Source: Bacteroidales bacterium (lineage in GTDB: Bacteria; Bacteroidota; Bacteroidia; Bacteroidales; UBA932). Taken from it: a stretch of DNA of 64,000 nucleotides. Every line of letters begins with the position of its first letter. Position 1 is the first letter of the stretch. Below are positions 1-8,864 of the stretch, in pieces. The stretch is from the NCBI GenBank assembly GCA_017560825.1, contig JAFZED010000001.1, forward strand, positions 1 to 64,000. The letters run 5' to 3'. Both the position numbers and the translations under genes were made by a program. The notes beneath the pieces are model-generated. The model was not told the origin of the DNA, did no database searches, and saw only the letters and a list, made by a program, of their open reading frames with translations.

Positions 1-860
1 CACGAGTTACAGAGCTCTTCGAGGCACGTAACCCATCTAACCCAGCTGTCGTATCTGAGATCAACGGTGAGGTTATTATGGGTAAGATCAAGAGAGGTAA
101 CCGTGAGATCATCATCAAGAACAGAAGCGGTGCAGAGAAGCACTACCTCGTTCCTCTTACAAAGCAGATCCTCGTTCAGGAGAATGACTATGTAAAGGCA
201 GGTACAAGACTTTCTGACGGTGCTGTTTCACCTACTGACATTCTCTCGGTTCTCGGTCCTATCAAGGTTCAGGAGTACATCGTGAACGAGATCCAGGAGG
301 TTTACCGTCTCCAGGGTGTGAAGATCAACGACAAGCACTTCGAGATCATTGTTCGCCAGATGATGAGAAAGGTTCAGATCAACGATCCGGGTGACACAGA
401 ATTCCTCCCAGAGGAGCTCGTGGACAAGTGGTTGTTTATGGACACCAACGACTCCATCTACGGAAAGTACTTCGTTATGGACAAGGGTGATTCAGAACTC
501 TACGAGGAAGGCGACATCATCACTGCAAGAGAGATGAGAGGTGAGAACGCTTCACTCGAGAGACAGGGTCTTAAGATGATGGTACTTCGCGAGGCTAAGC
601 CTGCAACAGCAAGCCAGGTTCTCCAGGGTATCACAAGAGCAGCGCTGAAGACTAACAGCTTCATCTCTGCAGCATCATTCCAGGAGACTACAAAGGTGCT
701 CAGCGAGGCTGCAATCAGAGGCCGCGTAGACACCCTCGAGGGTCTTAAGGAGAATGTCATCTGCGGACACCCTATCCCAGCCGGTACAGGCCAGAAGGAG
801 TTCCAGGAGATTCTCGTTGCTCCGGCAACAGATATGCAGAAGAATCTTGCAGATCTCTAA
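1..860 (+). CDS. rpoC: DNA-directed RNA polymerase subunit beta' (C-terminal fragment)
   Basis: This is the C-terminal part of the largest catalytic subunit of RNA polymerase; the 5' part lies left of the window. The frame is open from base 3 (translation begins [20 protein letters not shown]) and ends at TAA 858-860, leaving about 285 residues. The segments [52 protein letters not shown] and [20 protein letters not shown] are the highly conserved end of beta', where the trigger-loop-proximal and C-terminal regions pack near omega. The coding sequence is normal and is followed by two strong hairpins. Identification is very secure; only the position of the true start is unknown. Confidence 0.98.
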   Translation, partial: RVTELFEARNPSNPAVVSEINGEVIMGKIKRGNREIIIKNRSGAEKHYLVPLTKQILVQENDYVKAGTRLSDGAVSPTDILSVLGPIKVQEYIVNEIQEVYRLQGVKINDKHFEIIVRQMMRKVQINDPGDTEFLPEELVDKWLFMDTNDSIYGKYFVMDKGDSELYEEGDIITAREMRGENASLERQGLKMMVLREAKPATASQVLQGITRAALKTNSFISAASFQETTKVLSEAAIRGRVDTLEGLKENVICGHPIPAGTGQKEFQEILVAPATDMQKNLADL

Positions 861-862
861 TA

Positions 863-895
863 TAAAAGGAGACGCCCGACGGCGTCTCCTTTTAT
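863..895 (+). terminator. Intrinsic terminator of rpoC
   Basis: A perfect stem of about 13 bp (aaaaggagacgcc / ggcgtctcctttt) with a cgac loop and a T-rich exit sits directly after the rpoC stop codon. It would end the rpoB-rpoC transcript. Confidence 0.9.
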
Positions 896-902
896 ATTTC
901 TG

Positions 903-938
903 AAACCGCTGCGGCCTTGACGGCTGCGGCGGTTTTTA
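903..938 (+). terminator. Second hairpin after rpoC
   Basis: The arms aaaccgc and gcggttt bracket a GC-rich loop region and are followed by five T residues. It looks like a back-up terminator in tandem with the first, separating rpoC from the efflux operon. Confidence 0.7.
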
Positions 939-939
939 T

Positions 940-971
940 ATTGATAAATTGAAGGAATCAAAGTATCTTTG
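940..971 (+). promoter_or_regulatory. Bacteroidota-type promoter of the RND efflux operon
   Basis: TATCTTTG at 964-971 is an exact match to the Bacteroidota -7 consensus TAnnTTTG. ATTG at 940-943 lies 20 bp upstream, at the right distance for the -33 element. The predicted transcript would start near 978 and have a leader of about 35 nt before the ATG at 1014. Confidence 0.75.
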
Positions 972-1013
972 TAAGTTATTGGATAAAATTATATTAACCC
1001 TTAAATAAAGACA

Positions 1014-2132
1014 ATGAAACACTTTCTCCCAACATTTCTGGTACTTTGCGGCCTGCTCGCCACTGCCTGCAATGAAGGCACACAGAGCGCTCCAAAGGAA
1101 GACACTTACTATGAGACTTTTACTGTCGAACTGACTGACAGGACATTGACTACCGGCTACTCTGCTGCAATCAGCGGAGTACAGACTGTGGAGATCCGTC
1201 CACAGGTAGGAGGTATGATCACAGACATCCTTATTGAGGAAGGAGAGAGTGTAAAGAAGGGACAGGTTCTCTTTATAATTGACCAGACTCCTTATAAGGC
1301 GGCGTACGAGATCGCCATTGCAAACGTGAAGAGCGCAGAGGCTAATCTTTCGACCGCCCAGCTCATTCTTGAGAGCAACAAAGGTCTGTTCGAGCAGGAT
1401 GTCATCTCGGAATTCGACCTGATGACCGCACAGAACAACCTCACAGAGGCCGAAGCAAGACTTGCTTTGTGCAAGGCTGAGGAAGTGAATGCAAGCAACA
1501 ATCTTTCATATACAGAAGTACGCTCCCCAGTAAATGGAGTAGCAAGTATGATCCCTTACCGAGTTGGTGCTCTGGTAAGCAGCAGCATAGCTCAGCCGCT
1601 TGTGACTGTGTCTGATGACAGCCGCGTCTACGCTTACTTCTCAATGGCTGAAAACCAGATGCTTGATATGATCAAGCAGTACGGCTCGCTTGACAGTGCA
1701 ATGAGGCAGATGCCTGAGGTTGAACTGGTTATGAGCAACGGCGATGTGTACGAGCACACTGGAAAGATCAATGCGATCAGCGGTACGATCAGCGAAAGCA
1801 CAGGTGCAGTCAGCATCAGAGCCGTGTTCAACAACCGCAACCACCTTCTCCGCAACGGAGGTAGCGGCACAATAATCATCCCTACTACACTTACTGGATG
1901 TAAGGCTATTCCTCAGACTGCTACATACGAACTGCAGGACCGTATATTCGTATATAAAGTTGTAGACGGAAAGGCGTCGGCTACTGAGATTCAGGTGGCA
2001 CCTCAGAACAACGGTAAGGAATATATCGTTGTGAGCGGCCTCGAAGTCGGAGACGTCATCGTAGCGGAGGGTGCAGGTCTGATCAAGGAAGGAACTGTAA
2101 TCAAGAGCAAATCAATGGAGGGTCAGGAGTAA
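1014..2132 (+). CDS. RND efflux membrane fusion protein (AcrA/MexA family lipoprotein)
   Basis: Periplasmic adaptor of a tripartite RND efflux pump, joining the inner-membrane pump to the outer-membrane channel. The 372 residues start with a lipoprotein signal ending in LATA-Cys19. Then comes the lipoyl/barrel-sandwich half motif (VEIRPQVGGMITDILIEEGE, about 60-80), a coiled-coil hairpin of roughly residues 100-160 rich in Ala, Glu and Gln, the second lipoyl half (SYTEVRSPVNGVAS), a beta-barrel, and a membrane-proximal domain ending in GAGLIKEGTVI. Length and order are typical for the HlyD/AcrA family. It is the first gene of the operon, and its TAA shares one base with the ATG of the pump gene (TAATG), which suggests translational coupling. 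The substrate cannot be read from the sequence. Confidence 0.93.
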   Translation: MKHFLPTFLVLCGLLATACNEGTQSAPKEDTYYETFTVELTDRTLTTGYSAAISGVQTVEIRPQVGGMITDILIEEGESVKKGQVLFIIDQTPYKAAYEIAIANVKSAEANLSTAQLILESNKGLFEQDVISEFDLMTAQNNLTEAEARLALCKAEEVNASNNLSYTEVRSPVNGVASMIPYRVGALVSSSIAQPLVTVSDDSRVYAYFSMAENQMLDMIKQYGSLDSAMRQMPEVELVMSNGDVYEHTGKINAISGTISESTGAVSIRAVFNNRNHLLRNGGSGTIIIPTTLTGCKAIPQTATYELQDRIFVYKVVDGKASATEIQVAPQNNGKEYIVVSGLEVGDVIVAEGAGLIKEGTVIKSKSMEGQE

Positions 2133-5100
2133 TGAACGTAAAGACATTCATCGACCGTCCTATATTTTCGGGAGTGATTTCTGTGATCATTGTCCTTCTG
2201 GGAGTGTTGGGCCTGGTAGGACTTCCGATCGAGCAGTTCCCGGAGATCGCTCCGCCGACGGTCAGCGTATCTGCTGCATATGCGGGAGCGAATGCCGAAA
2301 CAGTGCAGAAGAGTGTGCTTGTGCCTCTCGAGGAGGCGATCAACGGCGTCGAGGATATGATGTATATGGTGTCGTCGGCGACAAACTCCGGTTCTGCGAG
2401 CATACAGATATATTTCCGTCAGGGTACTGACGGAGATATGGCGATGGTGAACGTGCAGAACCGAATAGCGTCTGCCCAGAGCCTTCTGCCTGCTGAGGTG
2501 ACAAAGAGCGGTGTTACTGTCAGAAAGAGACAGACCAGTACCATCAAGGCACTTGCAGTCTACAGCCCTGACAACTCATTCGACAGGAAATTCATCGTCA
2601 ACTATCTGAAAATCAACATTGAGCCAAGACTTTCCCGAGTAGCAGGAGTCGGTGAAGTGGATGTGCGAGGCGGAGACTACTCGCTCCGTATCTGGCTGGA
2701 TCCGGGCAAGATGGCGAAGTACGGGCTTATGCCTTCCGACATCTCGGCTGTACTGTCAGAACAGAACCTTGAGGCCCCTACCGGAACCCTCGGTGCAGAA
2801 TCTGAAAATACATTCCGATACGTACTTAAATACCGTGGACGCTACGAGGATGTGACCGACTATGAAAATATGGTCATCCGTGCAGAAAGCAACGGTACGG
2901 TGCTCCGTCTGAAGGATGTTGCAACCATTGAGCTCGGCGAGAGGAGCTATGACTACTCCGGCAGAGTGAACGGTCATCCGGGAACCACACTTACCATCTC
3001 ACAGACTTCAGGCTCAAATGCCAACGAAATCATAGTGGAGATCGACAAGGTGGTGGAGGAGATCCGCAAGGATCTGCCTAAGGGCCTGGAGATCGTCGAC
3101 CTGATGAGTACCAAGGACTTCCTTGATGAGTCTATCAAGAATGTGCTTATGACACTGCTGGAGGCCATCCTCCTTGTGATTCTGGTCGTATATCTCTTCC
3201 TTCACAGCTTCCGTTCAACCATTATCCCGACGCTGTCGATCATCGTTTCGCTGCTTGGCACCTTTGCTTTCCTTATGGTAGCTGGCTTCAGTCTGAATAT
3301 GATCACCTTGTTTGCGCTGGTGCTTGTAATCGGTACGGTGGTGGACAACTCCATTGTCGTGGTGGAGGGAGTCCAGGCCAAGTTTGACATAGGCTACAAG
3401 TCTCCATACAAGGCAACTGTAGATGCAATGAATGAGCTCACCACTGCCCTTATCGCGACTACATTCGTGTTTATGGCAGTGTTCATCCCTGTGAGCTTTA
3501 TGGGAGGTACGACCGGAGTGTTCTACAAGCAGTTCGGACTCACAATGGCGGTTGCAGTGGGTATTTCGCTCATCAACTCGCTTACCCTCTCCCCTGCCCT
3601 GTGTGCCCTTCTTATGCACCCTCCAAAAGAGAGTGGAGAAGAGAAGGAGAGTTTCTCACAGAGGTTCCACAAGGCTTTTGACGCAGGATTCGGAGCAATG
3701 GTAGCAAGGTACAAGTACATCGTGCTGTTCTTCTTCAAGCACAGATGGATCACAGGCCTTCTGCTTATTGTAGCCTGCGGAGGACTTTACTACCTTATGA
3801 GCACGACCAAGACCGGACTCGTTCCTAAGGAGGATATGGGCTCGATAAATATGGACGTCCGCACTCCTCCGGGCACGAATATCGCCGAAACGGAGAAAGT
3901 GCTCGAGGAAATCGACAAGAGAGTCAGAGAGATTCCTCAGATCAAGGTCTACTCGAGGACTACAGGATGGGGACAGATGTTCGGACAGGGTTCATCAACC
4001 GGTAACTTCGTGTTCCGTCTCCACGACTGGAAGGACAGAAAAGGCAAGGGAGACGACATCGACTCTGTAATCCAGGAGATGTACGACAGGACTGCCGACA
4101 TCACATCTGCCGACATTATGATCTACACACGAGGTATGATTCCGGGTTATGGAGCCAGCAGCGGATTCGAGGTCTATGTACAGGACCAGAAGGGTGGAAC
4201 GCTTGAGGACCTGCAGAAGATTACAAACGACTTCATCATCGAGCTGAACAAAAGGCCTGAGGTGAGTCGCGCAAAGACATCGTTCGACACCAAGTTCCCT
4301 ATGTACCTTGTGGAGGTGGACGCCGTACAGTGCAAGAGAAACGGAATCTCTCCGGGCAATGTACTCAGCGTGCTTGCAGGATATGTGGGAGGTAGCTATG
4401 CTTCGAATATGAACAGGTTCTCAAAGCTGTACCGTGTTATGCTGCAGGCTGCTCCTGAATACCGTCTGGACACAGAATCACTCCAGAATATGTTCGTCCG
4501 CAACGACAAGGGAGAGATGTCGCCTATCAACCAGTACCTCAAGCTCACAAGAATATATGGTCCGCAGTCTATCTCCCGCTTCAACCTCTTTACAGCCATC
4601 TCCATCAACGGACAGGCTGCAGACGGCTACAGCTCGGGACAGGCTATCCAGGCTGTACGCGAAGTGGCAGACAAGGTACTTCCTGCCGGATATGGCTACG
4701 AGTTCGGCGGTATGTCCCGTGAGGAGGCTTCAGGCGGAAGCTCGGTGGCTGTGATATTCGTGATATGTATTGTATTCATATATCTCATCCTCTGCGCCCT
4801 GTACGAGAGCATATTCATACCTGCGGTCATCATCCTTTCTGTGCCGTTTGGTATTGCCGGCAGCTTCCTTTTTGCGAGGATATTCGGACTTGAGAACAAC
4901 ATCTATCTCCAGATCGGACTCCTTATGCTGATCGGACTCCTTGCCAAGACAGCCATCCTCCTTACGGAGTTCGCTTCACAGAAGAGAGCTGAGGGAATGA
5001 GTATTGCGGCAGCTGCAATGACAGCAGCCAAGGCACGTCTGAGACCTATCCTTATGACTGCCCTCACTATGATCTTCGGTATGCTTCCGCTTATGTTCGC

Positions 5101-5266
5101 CACAGGAGTAGGTGCAAACGGAAACATCTCCATCGGAGTAGGAACGGTGGGTGGTATGCTCATCGGAACAATTGCACTCATTCTCCTCGTACCAGTGCTC
5201 TTCATCGTGTTCCAGCACATCGAGGAGAAGGTTATGCCTAAAAAGAAGAACCCTGAAATTGAATAG
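2132..5266 (+). CDS. RND multidrug efflux transporter, inner-membrane pump (AcrB/HAE1 family)
   Basis: Proton-driven inner-membrane pump of the tripartite system. Its 1044 residues match the usual 1030-1050. It begins with the typical MNVKTFIDRPIFSGVISV helix and QFPEIAPPTVSVSA porter start. There are two sets of six transmembrane helices around two large periplasmic loops. TM10 keeps the relay lysine (IGLLAKTAILLTEF), and the following helix keeps RLRPILMTALT. TM4 reads GTVVDNSIVVVEG, with Asp405 followed by Asn406, where AcrB has Asp407-Asp408; see findings. The gene overlaps the fusion protein by one base and is 2 bp from the channel gene. Family assignment is certain; substrate and activity are not. 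Confidence 0.95.
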   Translation: MNVKTFIDRPIFSGVISVIIVLLGVLGLVGLPIEQFPEIAPPTVSVSAAYAGANAETVQKSVLVPLEEAINGVEDMMYMVSSATNSGSASIQIYFRQGTDGDMAMVNVQNRIASAQSLLPAEVTKSGVTVRKRQTSTIKALAVYSPDNSFDRKFIVNYLKINIEPRLSRVAGVGEVDVRGGDYSLRIWLDPGKMAKYGLMPSDISAVLSEQNLEAPTGTLGAESENTFRYVLKYRGRYEDVTDYENMVIRAESNGTVLRLKDVATIELGERSYDYSGRVNGHPGTTLTISQTSGSNANEIIVEIDKVVEEIRKDLPKGLEIVDLMSTKDFLDESIKNVLMTLLEAILLVILVVYLFLHSFRSTIIPTLSIIVSLLGTFAFLMVAGFSLNMITLFALVLVIGTVVDNSIVVVEGVQAKFDIGYKSPYKATVDAMNELTTALIATTFVFMAVFIPVSFMGGTTGVFYKQFGLTMAVAVGISLINSLTLSPALCALLMHPPKESGEEKESFSQRFHKAFDAGFGAMVARYKYIVLFFFKHRWITGLLLIVACGGLYYLMSTTKTGLVPKEDMGSINMDVRTPPGTNIAETEKVLEEIDKRVREIPQIKVYSRTTGWGQMFGQGSSTGNFVFRLHDWKDRKGKGDDIDSVIQEMYDRTADITSADIMIYTRGMIPGYGASSGFEVYVQDQKGGTLEDLQKITNDFIIELNKRPEVSRAKTSFDTKFPMYLVEVDAVQCKRNGISPGNVLSVLAGYVGGSYASNMNRFSKLYRVMLQAAPEYRLDTESLQNMFVRNDKGEMSPINQYLKLTRIYGPQSISRFNLFTAISINGQAADGYSSGQAIQAVREVADKVLPAGYGYEFGGMSREEASGGSSVAVIFVICIVFIYLILCALYESIFIPAVIILSVPFGIAGSFLFARIFGLENNIYLQIGLLMLIGLLAKTAILLTEFASQKRAEGMSIAAAAMTAAKARLRPILMTALTMIFGMLPLMFATGVGANGNISIGVGTVGGMLIGTIALILLVPVLFIVFQHIEEKVMPKKKNPEIE

Positions 5267-5268
5267 CT

Positions 5269-6615
5269 ATGCAGAAACTCATATATAAGATAATCATCGT
5301 GGCTGCAGCCATCCTGACTCTTGGCAGCTGCAGTATGTACAGGGAATACGAGAGGCCGAAACTTCACTACCTGGACAGCCTCTACAGAAGACTTCCTGAC
5401 CTGCAGGACAGCAGCTCCATTGCAGAGCTCTCCTGGAGGGAATTCTTCGCCGACACCACACTGCAGGAATGGATCAGGCTTGGAATCTCGTTCAACACAG
5501 ACCTGAGCATAGCGCGCTTCAAGGTAGACCAGGCCCAGGCAACTCTCCACGCTGCAAGAAGGGCCTTCTTCCCAAGTGCCTCGCTGAGTGCTGAGGCGGG
5601 TATCAATAGGGAATCTATGTCCTACAGCCTCACGCCTTCATTCTCTTGGGAGGCAGACATCTTCGGTAAGATGACCAACGCCAAGAGGTCTGCTGCCGCA
5701 GCGGTAGAACAGAGCGTGGCCTATAAGCAAGCTGTTCAGACCCAGCTGATTGCGACCATTGCCGAGACTTATTACACCCTTCTGATGCTTGACGCACAGC
5801 TTGCAGTGAGCCAGCGCACACAGAAGACCTGGGAGGAAAACATCCGTACACTCGAGGCCCTGAAGATGGCCGGAAAGACCAACGAAGCGGCAGTTCTCCA
5901 GGCAAAGGCCAATATGCTTGACGTACAGAATTCGATCTATGTCCTTCACCAGAAGATCTTCGAGACTGAAAATGCCTTCTCATCACTTATAGGCATCGTT
6001 CCTATAATCATAGATAGAGGAACATTGGATGGTCAGGAATTCATAGAACATCTTTCAGGCGGACTTCCTGCCGAGATTCTCAGCAACAGACCTGATGTAA
6101 GGAAGGCTGAGCTCCAGTTGAAACAGGCTTTCTATGCGACAAACCAGGCACGCGCATCGTTCTACCCTACTGTAAAACTTGACGGCTTCCTGAGATTTGA
6201 TCCGAGCGGATTTGTCACTGATCTGGGAACGTCACTTCTGCAGCCTCTATATGCACGAGGTCTGAACAATGCACAGCTCCGCAGGGCTGAAGCACAGCAG
6301 AAGATTGCCTTGTACGAGTTCCGTCAGAAGCTTCTGGACGCAGGAATAGAAGTAAACAATGCCCTCGTAGCCCTTAAGACGGCCCAGAGTATGGTGAAGA
6401 TAGACAAGAAGCAGATCGTGCACCTGCAGGCTGCAGTGTGGAACACCCAGCTTCTGATGAAGCACGGAAACACAAACTATCTTGAAGTGCTCACTGCACA
6501 GCAGAAGCTCCTGCAGGCAGAGCTGTCGGAGATATCAGACAGATATGAAGAAATCCGAAGCGTGATCAACCTGTACCACGCCCTCGGAGGAGGATACAAA
6601 AAGGACGGCGAATAA
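5269..6615 (+). CDS. Outer-membrane efflux channel lipoprotein (TolC/OprM/NodT family)
   Basis: Outer-membrane exit duct of the RND pump. Of its 448 residues, the first 21 form a lipoprotein signal (AILTLGS-Cys21), as in OprM/NodT-type channels. Two long alpha-helical repeats follow; signature stretches are SWEADIFGKMTNAKRSAAAA, LLSNRPDVRKAELQLKQA-like text (here ILSNRPDVRKAELQLKQAFY) and NYLEVLTAQQKLLQAEL. These match the OEP repeats of TolC homologues. It closes the efflux operon, and its stop codon lies inside the loop of the terminator hairpin. All three tripartite parts are present, so the operon is self-contained. Confidence 0.93.
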   Translation: MQKLIYKIIIVAAAILTLGSCSMYREYERPKLHYLDSLYRRLPDLQDSSSIAELSWREFFADTTLQEWIRLGISFNTDLSIARFKVDQAQATLHAARRAFFPSASLSAEAGINRESMSYSLTPSFSWEADIFGKMTNAKRSAAAAVEQSVAYKQAVQTQLIATIAETYYTLLMLDAQLAVSQRTQKTWEENIRTLEALKMAGKTNEAAVLQAKANMLDVQNSIYVLHQKIFETENAFSSLIGIVPIIIDRGTLDGQEFIEHLSGGLPAEILSNRPDVRKAELQLKQAFYATNQARASFYPTVKLDGFLRFDPSGFVTDLGTSLLQPLYARGLNNAQLRRAEAQQKIALYEFRQKLLDAGIEVNNALVALKTAQSMVKIDKKQIVHLQAAVWNTQLLMKHGNTNYLEVLTAQQKLLQAELSEISDRYEEIRSVINLYHALGGGYKKDGE

Positions 6616-6627
6616 GCCGTCCTTTTA
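6597..6627 (+). terminator. Terminator of the efflux operon, overlapping the stop codon
   Basis: The stem aaaaggacggc / gccgtcctttt has a gaataa loop that contains the TAA stop of the channel gene, and T residues follow. It lies between the convergent efflux and folD genes and could act in both directions. Confidence 0.8.
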
Positions 6628-6630
6628 TAT

Positions 6631-7488
6631 TTATTTCGTCATCTTGCGGAGGAAACATTCGATTGTGTTTTCCATCAGGCAGGTGATCGTCATAGGTCCG
6701 ACGCCTCCAGGGACAGGGGTGATTACCGAAGCCTTAGGCTCTACTGCAGCATAGTCTACATCGCCGCAGAGCTTTCCTGTCTCAGGGTCGCGGTTGACTC
6801 CGACATCGATCACGACTGTTCCTTCTGACACCATATCTGCTGTCACAAACTTAGGGCGTCCGATTGCCACCACAAGAATCTCTGCATTACGGGTAACTGT
6901 AGGAAGATCTGCTGTACGGCTGTGAGCGATTGTCACTGTAGCATTCTCGTCAAGAAGAAGCTTTGACACCGGGAGGCCTACGATGTTGCTTCGTCCGATC
7001 ACTACAGCCCTCTTGCCCTTGATGTCCACTCCTGCAACCTTGAGCATCTTGATGATTCCCTTAGGGGTGCAAGGCAGGATACAATCCTGCTTCTGCCAGA
7101 GTGCAGCTACATTAAGAGGATGGAAACCGTCCACGTCCTTCTCCTTTGCGATTGTTGCAATGACCTTGTCCTCGCTGATGTGCTTTGGAAGAGGAAGCTG
7201 TACAAGGATACCATCAACTGTGTCATCGGCATTAAGTTCCTCGATAAGTCCGAGAAGCTCCGCCTCCGAGATTGTGTCCGGCTTGCGGATTGTGGTGTTC
7301 TTTATTCCTACATATTCGGATGCCTTTGCCTTACCTGTAACGTATGAAACGCTGCCCGGATCCTCTCCAACGAGAATCACCACCAGGTGAGGGACACGTC
7401 CGTATATTTCAGGAAAGGTCGCGACCTGCGCCTTCATTTCATCTTTCAGCTGAGCTGAAAGATCTTTTCCTGAGATGATATTTGCCAT
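6631..7488 (-). CDS. folD: Bifunctional methylenetetrahydrofolate dehydrogenase/cyclohydrolase
   Basis: Cytosolic enzyme that oxidises 5,10-methylene-THF to 5,10-methenyl-THF with NADP and hydrolyses it to 10-formyl-THF, the one-carbon donor for purine synthesis. The ATG at 7488 (MANIISGKDLSAQ) gives 285 residues, the normal length; the open frame extends 19 codons further upstream into purD but that part is not FolD-like. Visible motifs are SYVTGKAKA (catalytic Lys), VDGILVQLPLPKH, VDGFHPLNV, the NADP-site GRSNIVGLPVS and the C-terminal PVPGGVGPMT. It lies 10 bp downstream of purD on the same strand, so the two are probably co-transcribed. That fits its supply role for PurH encoded nearby. 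Confidence 0.96.
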   Translation of the reverse strand: MANIISGKDLSAQLKDEMKAQVATFPEIYGRVPHLVVILVGEDPGSVSYVTGKAKASEYVGIKNTTIRKPDTISEAELLGLIEELNADDTVDGILVQLPLPKHISEDKVIATIAKEKDVDGFHPLNVAALWQKQDCILPCTPKGIIKMLKVAGVDIKGKRAVVIGRSNIVGLPVSKLLLDENATVTIAHSRTADLPTVTRNAEILVVAIGRPKFVTADMVSEGTVVIDVGVNRDPETGKLCGDVDYAAVEPKASVITPVPGGVGPMTITCLMENTIECFLRKMTK

Positions 7489-7498
7489 AATATATTCT

Positions 7499-8752
7499 TT
7501 AAAGGACTCTCCAGCCGATGTCGCGACGGTAGAAGAGGTTGTCACATTCGATGGATTCCACTGCTGCGAGCGCCTTGTCGTGAGCCTCCTGAAGGTCAGC
7601 TCCGAAGCCTACTACCATAAGGACACGTCCACCTGAAGTGTAGTACTTTCCATCCTTGCAGGATGTTCCCATATGGAATACCCTTATGTTCTCCGGAAGA
7701 TTGTCAAGGTTCTTTATCTCGTAACCCTTCTCATAGTCTCCCGGATAGCCCTTGGATGCCATTACAAAGCCCATTGTCACATTTTCTGACCATTTGATCT
7801 CAGGCATTGGAGTGTTGTCGGCAACTGCAGAGAAGATGTCATAGATGTCTGACTCGAGACGTGGAAGCACGACTTCTGTCTCAGGATCACCGAAACGGCA
7901 GTTGAACTCGATTACCTTAGGTCCCTGAGGAGTCTTCATAAGACCGCCATAGAGAACACCTGTAAACGGACATCCTTCAGCCACCATTGCAGCTGCTGTA
8001 GGCTTCATCACCTTCTCAAGAGAGAACTCAAGGTCTTCGTCAGTGATGAGAGGGACAGGTGAATATGCACCCATACCGCCTGTGTTTGGTCCCTTGTCGC
8101 CTTCATAGGCACGTTTGTGGTCCTGTGAAAGGGTCATAGGATAGACATTCAGACCGTCTACAAAGCACATAAACGAGAATTCAGGTCCTGTGAGGAACTC
8201 CTCAACCACAACCTTGCCCTTTCCGAACTTGTCGTCAAGAAGCATATCCTTCAAAGTCTCCTCAGCCTCCTCAAGAGTCTCAGGAATGACCACACCCTTA
8301 CCTGCAGCAAGTCCGTCGTACTTGAGTACAACAGGGAAAGATCCCTTCTTCACGTACTCCAGAGCAGCATCATAGTCCTCGAAAGTCTCGAATGCAGCTG
8401 TCGGAATGTTGTATTTTGCCATAAGCTGCTTAGCGAAATCCTTGCTGGCTTCGATTGTGGCAGCAGCCTTTGAAGGGCCGAAGATTCTGAGTCCTGCTGC
8501 CTTGAATGCGTCTACAACTCCTGCTGCAAGGGCCACTTCCGGACCTACAACAGCGAGGTCAATACCATTTTCAAGAGCGAATGCCTTCAAGCCTTCCACA
8601 TCTGTGTCCTTCAATGCGACACATTCAGCCTGCTGCGCGATACCTGCATTTCCGGGAGCGCAATAAATCTTTCCAACCTGCGGTGAACGGCTGAGCGCAT
8701 CAACTATGGCGTGCTCACGGCCGCCACCTCCAATTACGAGAACTTTTTTCAT
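7499..8752 (-). CDS. purD: Phosphoribosylamine--glycine ligase (GAR synthetase)
   Basis: Second step of de novo purine synthesis: ATP-dependent joining of glycine to phosphoribosylamine. The ATG at 8752 (MKKVLVIGGGGREHAI) gives 417 residues, typical for PurD; a start three codons upstream is less likely. An N-terminal dinucleotide-like loop GGGGREHA is followed by the ATP-grasp core (PVVLKYDGLAAGKGVVI, EEFLTGPEFSFM, MGAYSPVPL, IEFNCRFGDPETEVVLPRL) and a C-terminal domain with YTSGGRVLMVVG. It is the first gene of a purD-folD unit. A degenerate -7 box (TATCTTCG on the minus strand, 8791-8798) lies about 40 bp upstream. Confidence 0.96.
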   Translation of the reverse strand: MKKVLVIGGGGREHAIVDALSRSPQVGKIYCAPGNAGIAQQAECVALKDTDVEGLKAFALENGIDLAVVGPEVALAAGVVDAFKAAGLRIFGPSKAAATIEASKDFAKQLMAKYNIPTAAFETFEDYDAALEYVKKGSFPVVLKYDGLAAGKGVVIPETLEEAEETLKDMLLDDKFGKGKVVVEEFLTGPEFSFMCFVDGLNVYPMTLSQDHKRAYEGDKGPNTGGMGAYSPVPLITDEDLEFSLEKVMKPTAAAMVAEGCPFTGVLYGGLMKTPQGPKVIEFNCRFGDPETEVVLPRLESDIYDIFSAVADNTPMPEIKWSENVTMGFVMASKGYPGDYEKGYEIKNLDNLPENIRVFHMGTSCKDGKYYTSGGRVLMVVGFGADLQEAHDKALAAVESIECDNLFYRRDIGWRVL

Positions 8753-8790
8753 ATATATCAACGTATTAATTATTTTCCATTACAGACTTG

Positions 8791-8845
8791 CGAAGATACG
8801 ATTTTTCCGTGACAATTCATATATCGGCCTTTATTTGTATCTTCG
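8791..8845. promoter_or_regulatory. Divergent promoter region between purD and the phosphodiester glycosidase gene
   Basis: Two copies of TATCTTCG, one mismatch from the Bacteroidota -7 consensus, face outward. One is on the minus strand at 8791-8798, serving purD; the other is on the plus strand at 8838-8845, serving the gene at 8865. Clear -33 elements are not visible, so the assignment rests on the -7 boxes and the divergent layout. Confidence 0.5.
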
Positions 8846-8864
8846 CGGAAGATTATACGCCTAT

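Noticed and set aside
4903..5550. 215-codon minus-strand open frame across the RND pump and channel genes
   Set aside because: Antisense of two strongly conserved coding regions.
8706..8864. Upstream extension of the phosphodiester glycosidase frame
   Set aside because: It overlaps the purD start and promoter, and the signal peptide begins at 8865.
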